A DNA stretch of 44,036 bases from Planctomycetia bacterium (GCA_016200145.1 JACQFH010000273.1:1-44036); one strand, 5' to 3'. Shown: positions 24,883-37,411, counted from the stretch's first letter. Translations and numbers: made by a program. The notes: generated by a model from the sequence alone, not told the origin.

Positions 24883-25131
24883 ATGATTGCGGGCATGGAC
24901 GACCGGGAATATCCCACCATTGGAAAGATCATAATAGAGATAGCCACGCCCATGCTCATTGCACTGGCGGTGGTCGCTCTTTTTTCGCCCGTCGGGATGC
25001 CATGGCTGCTGCTTGCGGTCCTCGTCGTCGTCGGACTGGCTTCCGGTCCCGTATTCATTTGGCTGTTGATCAGATCAGAAAACCATCGTGACGACCCACG
25101 CCACGCAAAACTCCCTTCCGACGATCCCTGA
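24883..25131 (+). CDS. Small membrane protein (82 aa)
   Basis: The frame encodes a short acidic start (MDDREYPTIG), two hydrophobic segments (IIIEIATPMLIALAVVALF and WLLLAVLVVVGLASGPVFIWLLI), and a charged tail rich in Asp and Arg. ATG 24883 or ATG 24895 could be the start; the former is close to ggag. I do not recognise a family. The strong hydrophobic pattern and flanking charges support a real gene, but codon evidence is limited. It lies between the broken comEC and secA. Confidence 0.5.
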   Translation: MIAGMDDREYPTIGKIIIEIATPMLIALAVVALFSPVGMPWLLLAVLVVVGLASGPVFIWLLIRSENHRDDPRHAKLPSDDP

Positions 25132-25207
25132 TTTTCTGCGATTTCGCGACTGCGCCTGGAAACGCGATCCGGATGCAAAATGCGGCACGATCCGCCGCCG
25201 ACCGGGA

Positions 25208-25236
25208 TTGACGCATTTTTGCCCGCTGCATACACT
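25208..25236 (+). promoter_or_regulatory. Possible secA promoter
   Basis: TTGACG (25208-25213) and TACACT (25231-25236) are 17 bases apart, a fair sigma-70-type pair. It lies in a 292-base gene-free gap (25132-25423) in which I see nothing else. It would leave a leader of about 180 bases before secA. Confidence 0.4.
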
Positions 25237-25423
25237 TTGCGCAGATTGCCAGAAGCGCATTGACTGCGCGCCACCCCGGTGATTTCGGTGGATTTGACCA
25301 GGCAATCGGGGTGGAAATCGGGTGGGGGCGGGCCAAGAGCCGTCCCCGGATTCGTAGCGGCTGCCGGACGCCGCGGCCGGATTCGTCAGGGCGCCCTGCG
25401 GAGCATTTTTCACAGGCAAGAGC

Positions 25424-28989
<3,566 letters not shown>

Positions 28990-28990
<1 letters not shown>

Positions 28991-29010
28991 AAGCGGCATC
29001 CTGCCGCTTC
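28990..29010. repeat. 21-bp palindromic repeat at the secA stop
   Basis: Arms gaagcggca and tgccgcttc, as at 3327. Its leading gtag overlaps the TAG stop of secA, so the repeat supplies or abuts the stop codon. Confidence 0.85.
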
Positions 29011-29103
29011 AGCAAATCAGGCACCATGCGTCGAGTTGAGATGAAGGCCCCGGAGTTGGCGTACGTGACGGACGGCATCAAGTAGAGCTGAAAGTCAAAC
29101 GCC

Positions 29104-29124
29104 GATGCGGCAGGATGCCGCATC
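29104..29124. repeat. 21-bp palindromic repeat, reversed copy
   Basis: Arms gatgcggca and tgccgcatc followed by tac, as at 3430. It lies 114 bp after the copy at 28990 and in opposite orientation. It contains an ATG that is in frame with waaA. Confidence 0.85.
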
Positions 29125-29133
29125 TACTATGGC

Positions 29134-29148
29134 GCGGCATCCTGCCGC
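29134..29148. repeat. Truncated palindromic repeat before waaA
   Basis: gcggca-tcc-tgccgc is the core of the same palindrome without the outer arms. A second in-frame ATG (29129) lies just before it. The sequence then turns into the waaA ribosome site ggaaagga at 29152-29159. Confidence 0.7.
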
Positions 29149-29151
29149 TTT

Positions 29152-29159
29152 GGAAAGGA
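29152..29159 (+). promoter_or_regulatory. waaA: Ribosome binding site deciding a TTG start for waaA
   Basis: ggaaagga lies five bases before TTG 29165, where the WaaA-like sequence (FAWLLNLIYLVLL) begins. The two upstream in-frame ATGs (29105, 29129) lie in or next to palindromic repeats and have no ribosome site. Confidence 0.7.
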
Positions 29160-29164
29160 TTCCT

Positions 29165-30526
29165 TTGTTCGCCTGGCTTCTTAATCTGATCTACCTTGTG
29201 TTGCTGCCGGCGATCTTTCTGTTTCGCCTGGTCCTCCGGCGAAAGGGAATCCCCGGAGGGAGGCAGAAGGTCTTCGGGCTCGTTCCGCGGCGCGTCGGGA
29301 ACCGCCCTTGCCTGTGGCTGCACGCCGTCAGCGTGGGCGAGGTCCTGCAGTTGCAGCCGGTGCTCGAAGCGCTGACACACAACCGGCCTGATCTTGAGCT
29401 CGTGATCTCCACAACGACGCCAACCGGCTACGATGTCGCGCGCGAGCGTTACCCGGGGCAAACAATATTCTATTTCCCACTGGATTTCAGTTGGGCAGTG
29501 AATGCCGCCCTGTCGCGGATCAACCCGACGGCGATCGCCCTCGTCGAACTGGAGCTGTGGCCGAATTTCACATTTGCGGCTGCCCGACAGAAAATCCCGC
29601 TCGCGCTCATCAATGGCCGCATCAGCGAAAAGAGCTACCGCGGCTATCGGTGGATCTTTCCGCTGGTGCAGGCCATGCTTCGCAAGATCGACGTACTGGC
29701 TGTGCAGAGCGACGCCTACGCCCATCGTCTCATCGACCTGGGGGCCGACCCCGCCGCCGTTTACGTCACCGGTTCGATCAAGTTCGATCGGGTTGAATTG
29801 GGCCGGACGAATCCGAAAACGGCCGAGCTGCGGCAATTCTTCAATCTCCGCGACGACGAGACAGTCTTCATCGCCGGCAGTACGCAAGACCCGGAAGAAC
29901 GTATCGCCCTGGACAGCTACCTGCGGCTTCGCGCGAAATACCCGCGATTGCGCCTGATTCTCGTCCCCCGCCATAAAGAACGCTTCGACGAAGTCGCGCA
30001 GCTCGTCGAGCGCGACGACAAACTCCCCCTGATCCGCCGCAGCGCCTCGCAAAAAAACTCTCCCCGAAGCCCAGGGGTGGGCACCGACCGGGACGTTGGT
30101 CCCCCTGGGTCCACGTCCGCAGCACAACCCCCGATTTTACTCCTCGACACCCTGGGCGAGCTCTCTTTGTGCTGGGGCCTCGCAACAATCGCCTTCGTCG
30201 GTGGCAGCCTGACACGCCGCGGCGGCCAGAACATGATCGAACCGGCCGGTTACGGGGCCGCTGTTCTGTTCGGCCCGAACACGTGGAACTTCAAAGACGT
30301 GGTGGAACTGCTGCTCTCGCATGGTGCCGCCCTCGTCGTCCGCTCCGGCGAGGAACTGACGGCCCGCCTCGACGAACTGCTCGCCGACCCGGCCCGTGCA
30401 GCAGCCCTGGGCGATTGCGCTCGCAAACTCGTCGCCTCGCAGCGCGGCGCCACTGCCAGAACCGTCGAACTGCTGGAAGACGTCTTGCCGGATCGGCCAG
30501 ATACGTTTGCCCCCCGAGCCGCGTAA
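29165..30526 (+). CDS. waaA: 3-deoxy-D-manno-octulosonic acid (Kdo) transferase
   Basis: WaaA moves Kdo from CMP-Kdo to lipid A precursor on the inner face of the inner membrane, so its presence fits a Gram-negative-type lipopolysaccharide pathway. The 453-residue protein has the N-terminal anchor helix (LLNLIYLVLLPAIFLFRLVL). Family blocks include LWLHAVSVGEV, STTTPTGYDVA, YFPLDFSWAVNAALSRINP, LVELELWPNF, INGRISEKSYRGY and, near the C-terminus, AFVGGSLTRRGGQNMIEPAGYGAAVLFGPNTWNF. The start is TTG 29165, chosen for its ribosome site. About residues 297-322 (QKNSPRSPGVGTDRDVGPPG...) have no family character and carry a palindrome (30070-30109), an apparent in-frame repeat insertion in the linker before the conserved LLLDTLGEL strand. 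Confidence 0.92.
   Translation: MFAWLLNLIYLVLLPAIFLFRLVLRRKGIPGGRQKVFGLVPRRVGNRPCLWLHAVSVGEVLQLQPVLEALTHNRPDLELVISTTTPTGYDVARERYPGQTIFYFPLDFSWAVNAALSRINPTAIALVELELWPNFTFAAARQKIPLALINGRISEKSYRGYRWIFPLVQAMLRKIDVLAVQSDAYAHRLIDLGADPAAVYVTGSIKFDRVELGRTNPKTAELRQFFNLRDDETVFIAGSTQDPEERIALDSYLRLRAKYPRLRLILVPRHKERFDEVAQLVERDDKLPLIRRSASQKNSPRSPGVGTDRDVGPPGSTSAAQPPILLLDTLGELSLCWGLATIAFVGGSLTRRGGQNMIEPAGYGAAVLFGPNTWNFKDVVELLLSHGAALVVRSGEELTARLDELLADPARAAALGDCARKLVASQRGATARTVELLEDVLPDRPDTFAPRAA
30070..30109. repeat. Imperfect palindrome inside waaA
   Basis: cccagggg (30070-30077) and cccctggg (30102-30109) form the outer stem, with weaker pairing of accgacc and cgttggt inside. The encoded Pro/Gly/Asp-rich stretch fits neither side of the WaaA fold. 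Confidence 0.6.
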
Positions 30527-30639
30527 CTCCCATTGAGCGAAATCGGGGCAACTCCTAGAATCCGGTCTGCCGGTCGAGGCCCCCATCCGGAAGGCTACGG
30601 ACCGGACTTTTACGACCCGAATACGACACGGAGTTTCGC

Positions 30640-31818
30640 ATGGCGAGCGGATTGTTTACGAGCGAATCAGTCAGCATGGGGCACCCTGACAAGGTGGCCG
30701 ACCAGATTTCGGACGGGGTTCTCGACGCCCTGCTGGCCCAGGACCCTGCCTCGCGCGTGGCCTGCGAAACCCTGTGCACGACCGATCTGGTCGTGCTGGC
30801 TGGCGAAGTCACCACGTCCGCCGACATCGACCACGCCAAACTCGTTCGCCAGATTGTGGCCGACATCGGCTACAACGACCCCGAACTGGGTTTTTGCGCC
30901 GAGTCGGTCCGCGTGTTCCTCGCGCTGCACAGCCAGAGCCGCGATATCGCCATTGGGGTCGACCGTGACGGCGCCGGCGACCAGGGGTTGATGTTCGGGT
31001 TCGCCTGCAACCAGACTCCCGAGTACATGCCGGTGCCGATCGCTTTCGCGCACCGCATCATCAATCGCCTCACCGATTGTCGCCAGAAAAAGGAAGTCGA
31101 TTGGCTCCGTCCCGACAGCAAGAGCCAGGTGACTGTCGAATACGAAGGCGGCAAGCCCGTCGGCATCTCCGCGGTCGTCGTGTCGACGCAGCACTCCGAC
31201 AAGGTCGATCAGAAGAAGATCTCAGACTACGTGATCCCCGAGGTGATCGGCAAGACGATCCCGAAAAACCTGCTCAATTCGAAGACGAAGTATCACATCA
31301 ATCCCACGGGACGATTCGTGATCGGCGGTCCGCACGGCGATACGGGACTGACCGGGCGAAAAATCATCGTCGACAGCTACGGCGGCTGGGGCCGGCACGG
31401 CGGCGGTGCATTCAGTGGGAAGGACCCGACCAAGGTCGACCGCTCGGCCGCCTACATGGCACGGCACGTTGCCAAGAACGTGGTCGCCGCAGGACTCGCC
31501 AACGAATGTGAAGTGCAACTCGCCTACGCGATCGGCGTGGCCGACCCGGTCAGCGTGCGAGTCGAATCGTACGGTACTGGCATGGTCCCCGACGAAAAGA
31601 TCTCCACGCTCGTGCGCGAGATGTTTCCGCTGACTCCCAAAGGGATCATCAACGATCTCAAGCTCCGGCGGCCGATCTATCGCAAGACGGCCGCTGGTGG
31701 ACACTTCGGCCGGACCGACGCCGACTTCACCTGGGAATCGACGGCCAAGGCCGCCGACCTGCGGAAGGCCGCCGGGCTGGGTTCGGATCCTTTCAAGCCG
31801 CAATTTCTGGTGACCTGA
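30640..31818 (+). CDS. metK: S-adenosylmethionine synthetase
   Basis: The 392-residue cytoplasmic enzyme makes S-adenosylmethionine from methionine and ATP. All hallmark blocks are present: [20 protein letters not shown] near the start, [40 protein letters not shown], and the phosphate-loop hexapeptide region [23 protein letters not shown]. Length and order match the family. The 113-base gap before it holds no recognisable SAM riboswitch: I find no pairing set with the expected kink-turn and pseudoknot. It follows waaA on the same strand and may be read through from it. Confidence 0.98.
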   Translation: MASGLFTSESVSMGHPDKVADQISDGVLDALLAQDPASRVACETLCTTDLVVLAGEVTTSADIDHAKLVRQIVADIGYNDPELGFCAESVRVFLALHSQSRDIAIGVDRDGAGDQGLMFGFACNQTPEYMPVPIAFAHRIINRLTDCRQKKEVDWLRPDSKSQVTVEYEGGKPVGISAVVVSTQHSDKVDQKKISDYVIPEVIGKTIPKNLLNSKTKYHINPTGRFVIGGPHGDTGLTGRKIIVDSYGGWGRHGGGAFSGKDPTKVDRSAAYMARHVAKNVVAAGLANECEVQLAYAIGVADPVSVRVESYGTGMVPDEKISTLVREMFPLTPKGIINDLKLRRPIYRKTAAGGHFGRTDADFTWESTAKAADLRKAAGLGSDPFKPQFLVT

Positions 31819-31835
31819 AACCGGGCACACGGATT

Positions 31836-31927
31836 GTTTAACCCGGAGCCGGGCACCGCCGCGGATCGCGGTGGTCCGACGGTGTGTCGAACGGCGTTGC
31901 ACCGTCGCCGCTGGCTCCGGGTTAAAC
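31836..31927. repeat. 92-bp element with perfect 15-bp terminal inverted repeats
   Basis: gtttaacccggagcc (31836-31850) and ggctccgggttaaac (31913-31927) are exact reverse complements. Between them are smaller palindromic parts such as accgccgcgg-at-cgcggtggt. It starts 18 bases after the metK stop. A single half (ttaacccggagccggg) is at 37542-37557. The form suggests a MITE-like or REP-type non-autonomous element. No transposase is in the window. Confidence 0.8.
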
Positions 31928-31966
31928 GACGCGATCTGACAAGTGACTGCCAAGGAGGGCACGCAC

Positions 31967-32857
31967 ATGGACGAACTCATCGATTGGCTGGTGGAGGCGC
32001 TGGCCCCTTTCAGTTTGTGGCGACTTGCGGCACGCCTCAGAAACGACTTGGCCGGATGGTGCGATATCCGCATGACGTCGCCGCTTGCCGCACTGGCCGG
32101 GCTCAACTGTATCGGTGCTCTGATCCTGATGCGGGCGAGCGGCCCTGGCCCCGCGTTCCGGATGAGCGACTCGCGGTTGTGCCTGGCAGCGGCCGCGGCG
32201 GCCGCTTTGGCCGTGGCGATTCGCTGGGCCCTGTCGAGCTGCCAGCGCAAGGCCCCGGCGTTCTGGATCAAAGCGTTGCTGGCGGCCTTCAGCGTGCTGC
32301 CGCTGGCGGCGCTGTTCGTCACGGCGAGCCCGCGCAATTCGCTGGTGGCCGTGAGCTTCGTCGGCGCCCTGGCCGTCGTGGCGGGAAATGCCAACCTGCT
32401 TTGGAAGCGAAAGTTGAACCTCTATGCAGCGACCTTCGGCGAATTCGACCAGCCCAATCACGACAAGCCGATTCCCGCCCGCGACGTCATCGTGACGCCG
32501 ATTCGGTCCCCGGCCGGCTCATTCGCGATCAAGGATCGTGCTCGGCCGCAGGCCACCGATTGGCTCGAACGAACGACTGATGAGTCCGGAAATGCCGTGG
32601 TGCACGGGTGCGTCATCGCCCGCTTCGAAGCGGGCCAGAGCCTGGCAACCGCGCACATTCCGTTTCAGCCCCCGTTCGATCGGGTGCCTGAATTCACGTG
32701 CGAGGCGGTGCACGAGCCGGGCGTCCGCGTGCGGTCTCCGGCCGTATTTCGTTATGGGGCACGGCTGGAAGTGAAACGGAGCGCCGCTGGCCTGCCACTG
32801 GAATTGCCGCTTCCGTTTCACGCTGTCGCACGGGAACGCTCGCTTCGCGCCGCGTAA
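31967..32857 (+). CDS. Membrane protein of unknown function (296 aa)
   Basis: aaggagg at 31952-31958 sets ATG 31967. The protein has three or four hydrophobic segments in the first 145 residues: LAALAGLNCIGALILM, LCLAAAAAAALAVAIRWAL, WIKALLAAFSVLPLAALFVTA and LVAVSFVGALAVVAGNANLLW. A soluble domain of about 150 residues follows. That domain (VVHGCVIARFEAGQSLATAHIPFQPPFDRVPEFTCE...) reads like a small beta-rich domain with no family I recognise. The gene starts 40 bases after the 92-bp repeat element and is convergent with the haem/HEAT gene, ending 4 bases from it. Confidence 0.75.
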   Translation: MDELIDWLVEALAPFSLWRLAARLRNDLAGWCDIRMTSPLAALAGLNCIGALILMRASGPGPAFRMSDSRLCLAAAAAAALAVAIRWALSSCQRKAPAFWIKALLAAFSVLPLAALFVTASPRNSLVAVSFVGALAVVAGNANLLWKRKLNLYAATFGEFDQPNHDKPIPARDVIVTPIRSPAGSFAIKDRARPQATDWLERTTDESGNAVVHGCVIARFEAGQSLATAHIPFQPPFDRVPEFTCEAVHEPGVRVRSPAVFRYGARLEVKRSAAGLPLELPLPFHAVARERSLRAA

Positions 32858-32861
32858 TACG

Positions 32862-34661
32862 CTATTGCCCGCCGACAACTTCGAACTGGACGGCCGACCC
32901 CGCAGGACGAGTGAGCTCAATCTTCAGCCCCGGCGCCGGACGATCCGAGATTTCGACGCGAACGATCACCTGGTGCAGCCCCGGCTCCAGCGACACCTCG
33001 AATTCCTTCTGTGATTCAAAGGCTTCGGCGTCGACCCAAACTTGTGCGTTCTCACTCGTCTCGACTCGCACGGCGAGCTTGCCTCCCTGGTTGACCTTCA
33101 CCTCGCCGCGCAGGATTGCGACGGCCGGCCGGGTTCCCTTGCGGAGCTCGTCGAGAGGCAGGACGCCGGCGACCTGGCCGTACGCCGCGCCCCACGCCTC
33201 GGGTGCGCTGCCCAGCACGAGCTGGCGGATGTGTTCGAGATGCGGAACGGCGGCGATGAGCTCGGCCGGAGGATCGATCAGCACGCGCCACCGCTGAATC
33301 GCGGGGACCGTCTGCACGGCGTATGGACCGGGCTTTCCCAGCTCGGAAATGAACCGGATCAGGTCGAGCAATTCCCCCTTGGTCAGGAACTTGGTGAGGC
33401 CCGTGGGCATCATCGACTTTCCCTCGACTTCGTCGTCGATATCGGCGACGGCGAGCGTAATCGTTTTCCCCTGGGCGTCGCGAAACCGCACTTTGGTTTC
33501 GTCACGGTCGATGACGATGCCGGTGAGCACCCTGCCGTCGGTCGTTTCGAAGATCCGCGTGACGAACTGCTCTTTCACGGCCAGACTGGGATTGAGAATG
33601 GAATTCACGACGTAATCCAGGGGAGACGATCCGCCCACGGCGCTCAATTCGGGGCCGACCTGCCCGCCGGCGCGGCTGACACTGTGACAGCGCATGCAAC
33701 TGAGGTCGGCCCGGCGGAAGATTTTTTCCCCGCGGGCCGCGTCGCCGTGCTCCTGCACCTCCCGCACCAGAACGGCGACTTCCTCTTGAGTCGGAGGAGG
33801 CGGGTCGGCCACGACGCCGGCCGCCGCGCTGAGAACGGCCGACAGCTCGGCGTCGCTGCGGCCCACCGAATACATGTAGCGCAGCGACCGTTTGGCCACG
33901 TCGGCGCTCACCTTCACTTGCCCGAGTGCTTTGGCCAGAACGGCCGAGCCCTCTTTGCGATCGAGGAACGCGTCGAGCATGACGGCGGTATCGTCCTGGG
34001 GCGAAGCCGCGGCCAGGACTTTCGCGGCTTCGCCTGCAGCGGCCCGCGCGTCGAACCCGACGACCGCCGCGACGGCCTGCATCCGCGCCACGGTCGCAGG
34101 CCCTTGTGACGCCAGTTTCAGCAGCGTGGCGCGATTCTGATCGCCACCGATGGCCACAAGGCCGGCGATCGCCGCCTGCTGCAGGTCGGCCGGGGCGCGC
34201 GGGTCAGCGGCGATTTTCTGCAAATCCGGCGAGACTCCAGCGACCGACAGTGTCGCCGCAAGCCGCACGGCCGCAAGCCGCAAGGGAGCCTCGTTCGACC
34301 GCGCGAGGTCCGCCAGCGCCGCCAGTTCGCCCGCGGGCCTGACCTTGCGCGTGCGGGCAGCCTCGGCCAGCCACCCCATGGCCTTGATACGCAACGGCTC
34401 GGCCATGCCATCGGTCGCGACAATCTTGTCGAACACGACGCGCAGGTCGTGCTCGTTCCCCCGGTTGCAGATCATTTCAACGACGGCGGGCTGCCGCTCT
34501 GGCGACAAGCGCCCGCTCTGGTAGAGTTTCATCAACGGGCCCACCGCGGAAGCGGTCTCATCGGCGCAAGCGACGGCCGCGAGCAGGCAGTGCAGCAGAG
34601 CGACTACAACCAGGCGCCGCGGCCTGAGATGTTGCGATTCGTCGTTCACGGTCGCCCTCAC
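32862..34661 (-). CDS. Exported HEAT-repeat protein with planctomycete-type haem domain
   Basis: GTG 34661 overlaps the upstream gene stop by 4 bp (GTGA), so the two are translationally coupled. After a signal sequence (about residues 15-33), HEAT-like helix pairs fill about 40-290. A c-type haem site C322-M-R-C325-H326 opens a cytochrome domain of the Pirellula/Verrucomicrobium type (to about 430, with GPELSAVGGSSPLDYVVNSILNPS and MMPTGLTKFLTKGELLDLIRFISEL). A beta-rich end (about 500-599) follows. The family usually pairs with the membrane-bound dehydrogenase type encoded next door, and the two probably form an electron-transfer unit in the periplasm. The oxidised substrate, possibly a sugar, is unknown. 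Confidence 0.87.
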   Translation of the reverse strand: MRATVNDESQHLRPRRLVVVALLHCLLAAVACADETASAVGPLMKLYQSGRLSPERQPAVVEMICNRGNEHDLRVVFDKIVATDGMAEPLRIKAMGWLAEAARTRKVRPAGELAALADLARSNEAPLRLAAVRLAATLSVAGVSPDLQKIAADPRAPADLQQAAIAGLVAIGGDQNRATLLKLASQGPATVARMQAVAAVVGFDARAAAGEAAKVLAAASPQDDTAVMLDAFLDRKEGSAVLAKALGQVKVSADVAKRSLRYMYSVGRSDAELSAVLSAAAGVVADPPPPTQEEVAVLVREVQEHGDAARGEKIFRRADLSCMRCHSVSRAGGQVGPELSAVGGSSPLDYVVNSILNPSLAVKEQFVTRIFETTDGRVLTGIVIDRDETKVRFRDAQGKTITLAVADIDDEVEGKSMMPTGLTKFLTKGELLDLIRFISELGKPGPYAVQTVPAIQRWRVLIDPPAELIAAVPHLEHIRQLVLGSAPEAWGAAYGQVAGVLPLDELRKGTRPAVAILRGEVKVNQGGKLAVRVETSENAQVWVDAEAFESQKEFEVSLEPGLHQVIVRVEISDRPAPGLKIELTRPAGSAVQFEVVGGQ

Positions 34662-37411
34662 TGCCCGCCGGCCGCTTTGATGCGGCGGTCGAGCGTCTTC
34701 ATGGTTTCGTCGAGGGCGAACTTCAAATAATCGTCCTGCGCGTGCACGAGCGATTCGACGACGATCTCGCCCGCTTTCGCGGCGTCTGGCCCTGTGAAGA
34801 AACTCAATGCCCAGATCGCCTGCAGGCGGACGCGCGGGTGTTCGTCGTTCACCAGGGCCTGCAGAGTTTCGAGCGGACTGCCGACTCGGTCGCGCCAGGC
34901 CGACAAGACACGTGTCGCCGCGGCCCGCGCCCGGAAATCACGCGACTTCAGCACCTGCTTGAGCAGGCTTTCGCTCACCACGTTGTGGTTCTGGTGCAGC
35001 CACAGCCCTTCCAGGCGCTGGTGTTCGTACTCGGGTGATCCGGCATCGAGGTTGGCCAGCCATTTCTCGAGATTGGCGATCACTTCGCGGGTGGGGCGGC
35101 CGCTCAGTTCGATCCGGGCACGCGACCTCACGCGGTCTTCGGGAGACTTCAGCAGCTCGAGCAGCCGGTCGGTCGGCTCGCCGGCAATCGCCGGGGCCTT
35201 CAGCAGCTCGCGCCCGTCGTATTGCACGCGATACACACGTCCGTGGGTGCGCCCGCGGCTGGGGTCGCGCAGGTTGTGTTGCATGTGGCCGATGATTGGA
35301 TTGTTCCAGTCGGTGAACCAGATGGCCCCGTCGGGACCGATCTCGACGTCGGCCGGGCGGAAATTCGGGTCGGACGACATCACGATCGGATCGGCTTCGA
35401 CCGCGGCGAAGCTCGAATCCTTGTCCGACACCTTATACCGCAGGATGCCCTGATCGCCGATCACGTTGTTGACCAGCAGATTTCCCTGAAACTCTTCTGG
35501 AAAGTGCCGGCTTGTTAAGAACTCGACCCCTGAGCAGGGACGCGTGCGCTGCTTGTAAACCTGCGGCGGCTGCGCGTGCTTGTGGGGGAAGTCGACGCTG
35601 CTGGAGAACAGCACGGCATGGTAAGGCTGGGCGCCGGTTCCGTCGTAAACGAAATCCTGGCCCCAGCGGTCGAACGCGTGACCGTGCGGGTTGGCGAACC
35701 CGAACGAGACGTAGACATCGAATTTCTGCGCCCGCGGTTCGTAGCGGAACACGGCCCCGTTGGCCACGCGCCGCGGCGGCCCCCAGGGGGATTCCACCTG
35801 CGTGTGGTGAAACGTTCCTTCCTGAAAGTAGAGCGCTCCGCCCGGATCGAGCACAAAGCTGTTGGCCGTGTGGTGTGTGTCGGCCGTATCGAGCCCGTGC
35901 AGCAGTCGAACCTTGACGTCGTATTTGTCGTCTCCGTTGGTGTCGCGCAGGAACAGCAAATCGGGCCCCTGGGCGACGATCACGCCGCCGTTCCAGAACT
36001 CGAACCCGGTCGGGTTGTGAATGTCGCCGGCGAACGTCTTGCAAACGTCGGCCCGGCCGTCGCCGTTGGTGTCTTCGAGGATCAACAGCTTGTCGTCCAT
36101 CGGCTCGGTCGGCTTCCAGTGCGGGTACGTGTGCCAGGCAGCGACCCAAAGGCGGCCTTTGCCGTCAAAAGCCATCTGCACTGGATTCACGAGTTCCGGA
36201 AACTGTTCTTCCGATGCGAACAGAGAGATTTTCATTCCCGGGTGCACCTTCATCTTTTCGATCGCCTGTTCACCGCCGAGGTAGATGTGGGCACCCCCTT
36301 CCAGCGGTCCGGGCTTATTCGAGATGACGGGGAAAAACGGCGGCAGATTGTCGTCTTCGACCTTCAGGTCGCCCCCCTGGGCCGCTGCCCAGACACGCCG
36401 GTCGCGGTTGGCCGTCATCACGTCGAGCACTTCCAGCTCGCGCTGCACGGTGCCGTAATTCGACCGGCCTTCGCCGTAGCCCCCGGGGCCTTCCGAGAAC
36501 TTGAGAAATGCCCGCTCGCCATAGGTCGAGAACCCGTCGGTCGTGCGGTACCGATTGAACCAGTAAAAGTTCTTGTCGTTGACGGCACGTCGCAACCGTT
36601 CCAGCTCGGGGGGCTGAACGTTTTTCAGCGCGGGTCCGAACAGCGCCTGGGCGATCGCCATGCCGACGAACTTGTCGCCTGCTTCGTTCAGGTGAATGCC
36701 GTTGATCGTCAGCCGCGGCGACGGCTGCGCGCGATACGCCTCGGACGTCGGGCCGAACAGGTCGACGAACAGGACACCCTTGGCTGCGGCGACCTCTTTC
36801 ATGGCCGCTGCGTACTTCCCGATTCGCGCGTTGGCCGCCGCGACGGCCTGCTTCCCCGGAAGGTCCGGATCGTTGAGCGGTTCCTGGGCGATTGGAGAAA
36901 AGAGGACCAGTTTGGGCACACTCGTGCCGTTGTACTGCTGCGACAGCGTGTGCTGGATGAAGGCTTCGAGGTCCTGCCGGAATTTGCCCAGCCCCGCTTC
37001 GCCGGCAAATGATTCGTTGTAACCGAAGAAGGCGAAGATCACATCGGCCTTCGTGTTGGTCCGCTCGAAGCGGTTCTCGGCGACTTCGTCCTTTGGCGAG
37101 AGCTTTTTCGGCTGCGGTACGGGGGCGCTCGCCGCAAGCCACTGGTCGGGCGTGCCGAAATCCATCGACCGCAGCCGTTTGCCAAGCTCGATTTCGTCGC
37201 CGCTGTAGCCGAGATTGCGGAACACCAGCTCGTGCTGAGGAAACCGCGCGTGGATCAACGTTTCGAGCCAGCCGTCATGCTGCATTCGCTCGGCAAGCGT
37301 GTTGCCGATAATGCAGACATGATCCCCCTTCTTCAATTCCAAACCCGCGGCCCGTGCCGGCGCTGCTGAAACGGCAAGGACCAAAAGGCACAGTGCAGTC
37401 GTCCACTTCAT
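34658..37411 (-). CDS. Exported SGNH-like / PVC membrane-bound dehydrogenase / HEAT fusion
   Basis: The 917-residue protein starts at ATG 37411, directly before a signal sequence (MKWTTALCLLVLAVSAAPARA). Residues about 25-270 are SGNH-like. However, the nucleophile block reads CIIGNTLAE (Thr in place of Ser) and the last block reads INGIHLNEAGD (Asn in place of the catalytic Asp), so hydrolase activity is doubtful. Residues about 380-760 are the planctomycete-type dehydrogenase beta-propeller (MAFDGKGRLWVAAWHTYPHW, LILEDTNGDGRADVCKTFAGD, GPDGAIWFTDWNNPIIGHMQHNLRDPSRGR). About 770-917 are HEAT repeats. It is coupled to the haem protein downstream and probably passes electrons to it. Confidence 0.87.
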   Translation of the reverse strand: MKWTTALCLLVLAVSAAPARAAGLELKKGDHVCIIGNTLAERMQHDGWLETLIHARFPQHELVFRNLGYSGDEIELGKRLRSMDFGTPDQWLAASAPVPQPKKLSPKDEVAENRFERTNTKADVIFAFFGYNESFAGEAGLGKFRQDLEAFIQHTLSQQYNGTSVPKLVLFSPIAQEPLNDPDLPGKQAVAAANARIGKYAAAMKEVAAAKGVLFVDLFGPTSEAYRAQPSPRLTINGIHLNEAGDKFVGMAIAQALFGPALKNVQPPELERLRRAVNDKNFYWFNRYRTTDGFSTYGERAFLKFSEGPGGYGEGRSNYGTVQRELEVLDVMTANRDRRVWAAAQGGDLKVEDDNLPPFFPVISNKPGPLEGGAHIYLGGEQAIEKMKVHPGMKISLFASEEQFPELVNPVQMAFDGKGRLWVAAWHTYPHWKPTEPMDDKLLILEDTNGDGRADVCKTFAGDIHNPTGFEFWNGGVIVAQGPDLLFLRDTNGDDKYDVKVRLLHGLDTADTHHTANSFVLDPGGALYFQEGTFHHTQVESPWGPPRRVANGAVFRYEPRAQKFDVYVSFGFANPHGHAFDRWGQDFVYDGTGAQPYHAVLFSSSVDFPHKHAQPPQVYKQRTRPCSGVEFLTSRHFPEEFQGNLLVNNVIGDQGILRYKVSDKDSSFAAVEADPIVMSSDPNFRPADVEIGPDGAIWFTDWNNPIIGHMQHNLRDPSRGRTHGRVYRVQYDGRELLKAPAIAGEPTDRLLELLKSPEDRVRSRARIELSGRPTREVIANLEKWLANLDAGSPEYEHQRLEGLWLHQNHNVVSESLLKQVLKSRDFRARAAATRVLSAWRDRVGSPLETLQALVNDEHPRVRLQAIWALSFFTGPDAAKAGEIVVESLVHAQDDYLKFALDETMKTLDRRIKAAGGQ

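Noticed and set aside
25088-25282. A 64-residue reading frame before secA
   Set aside because: It overlaps the end of the small membrane protein gene, has no ribosome site and its Cys-containing translation matches nothing I know. The likely secA promoter lies inside it.
30527-30639. A SAM riboswitch before metK
   Set aside because: The 113-base gap has no set of helices that fits a known SAM riboswitch class. A covariance search would settle it.
35576-37012. A 478-codon open frame on the plus strand
   Set aside because: It is antisense to the dehydrogenase fusion gene, which has a signal sequence and domain blocks.
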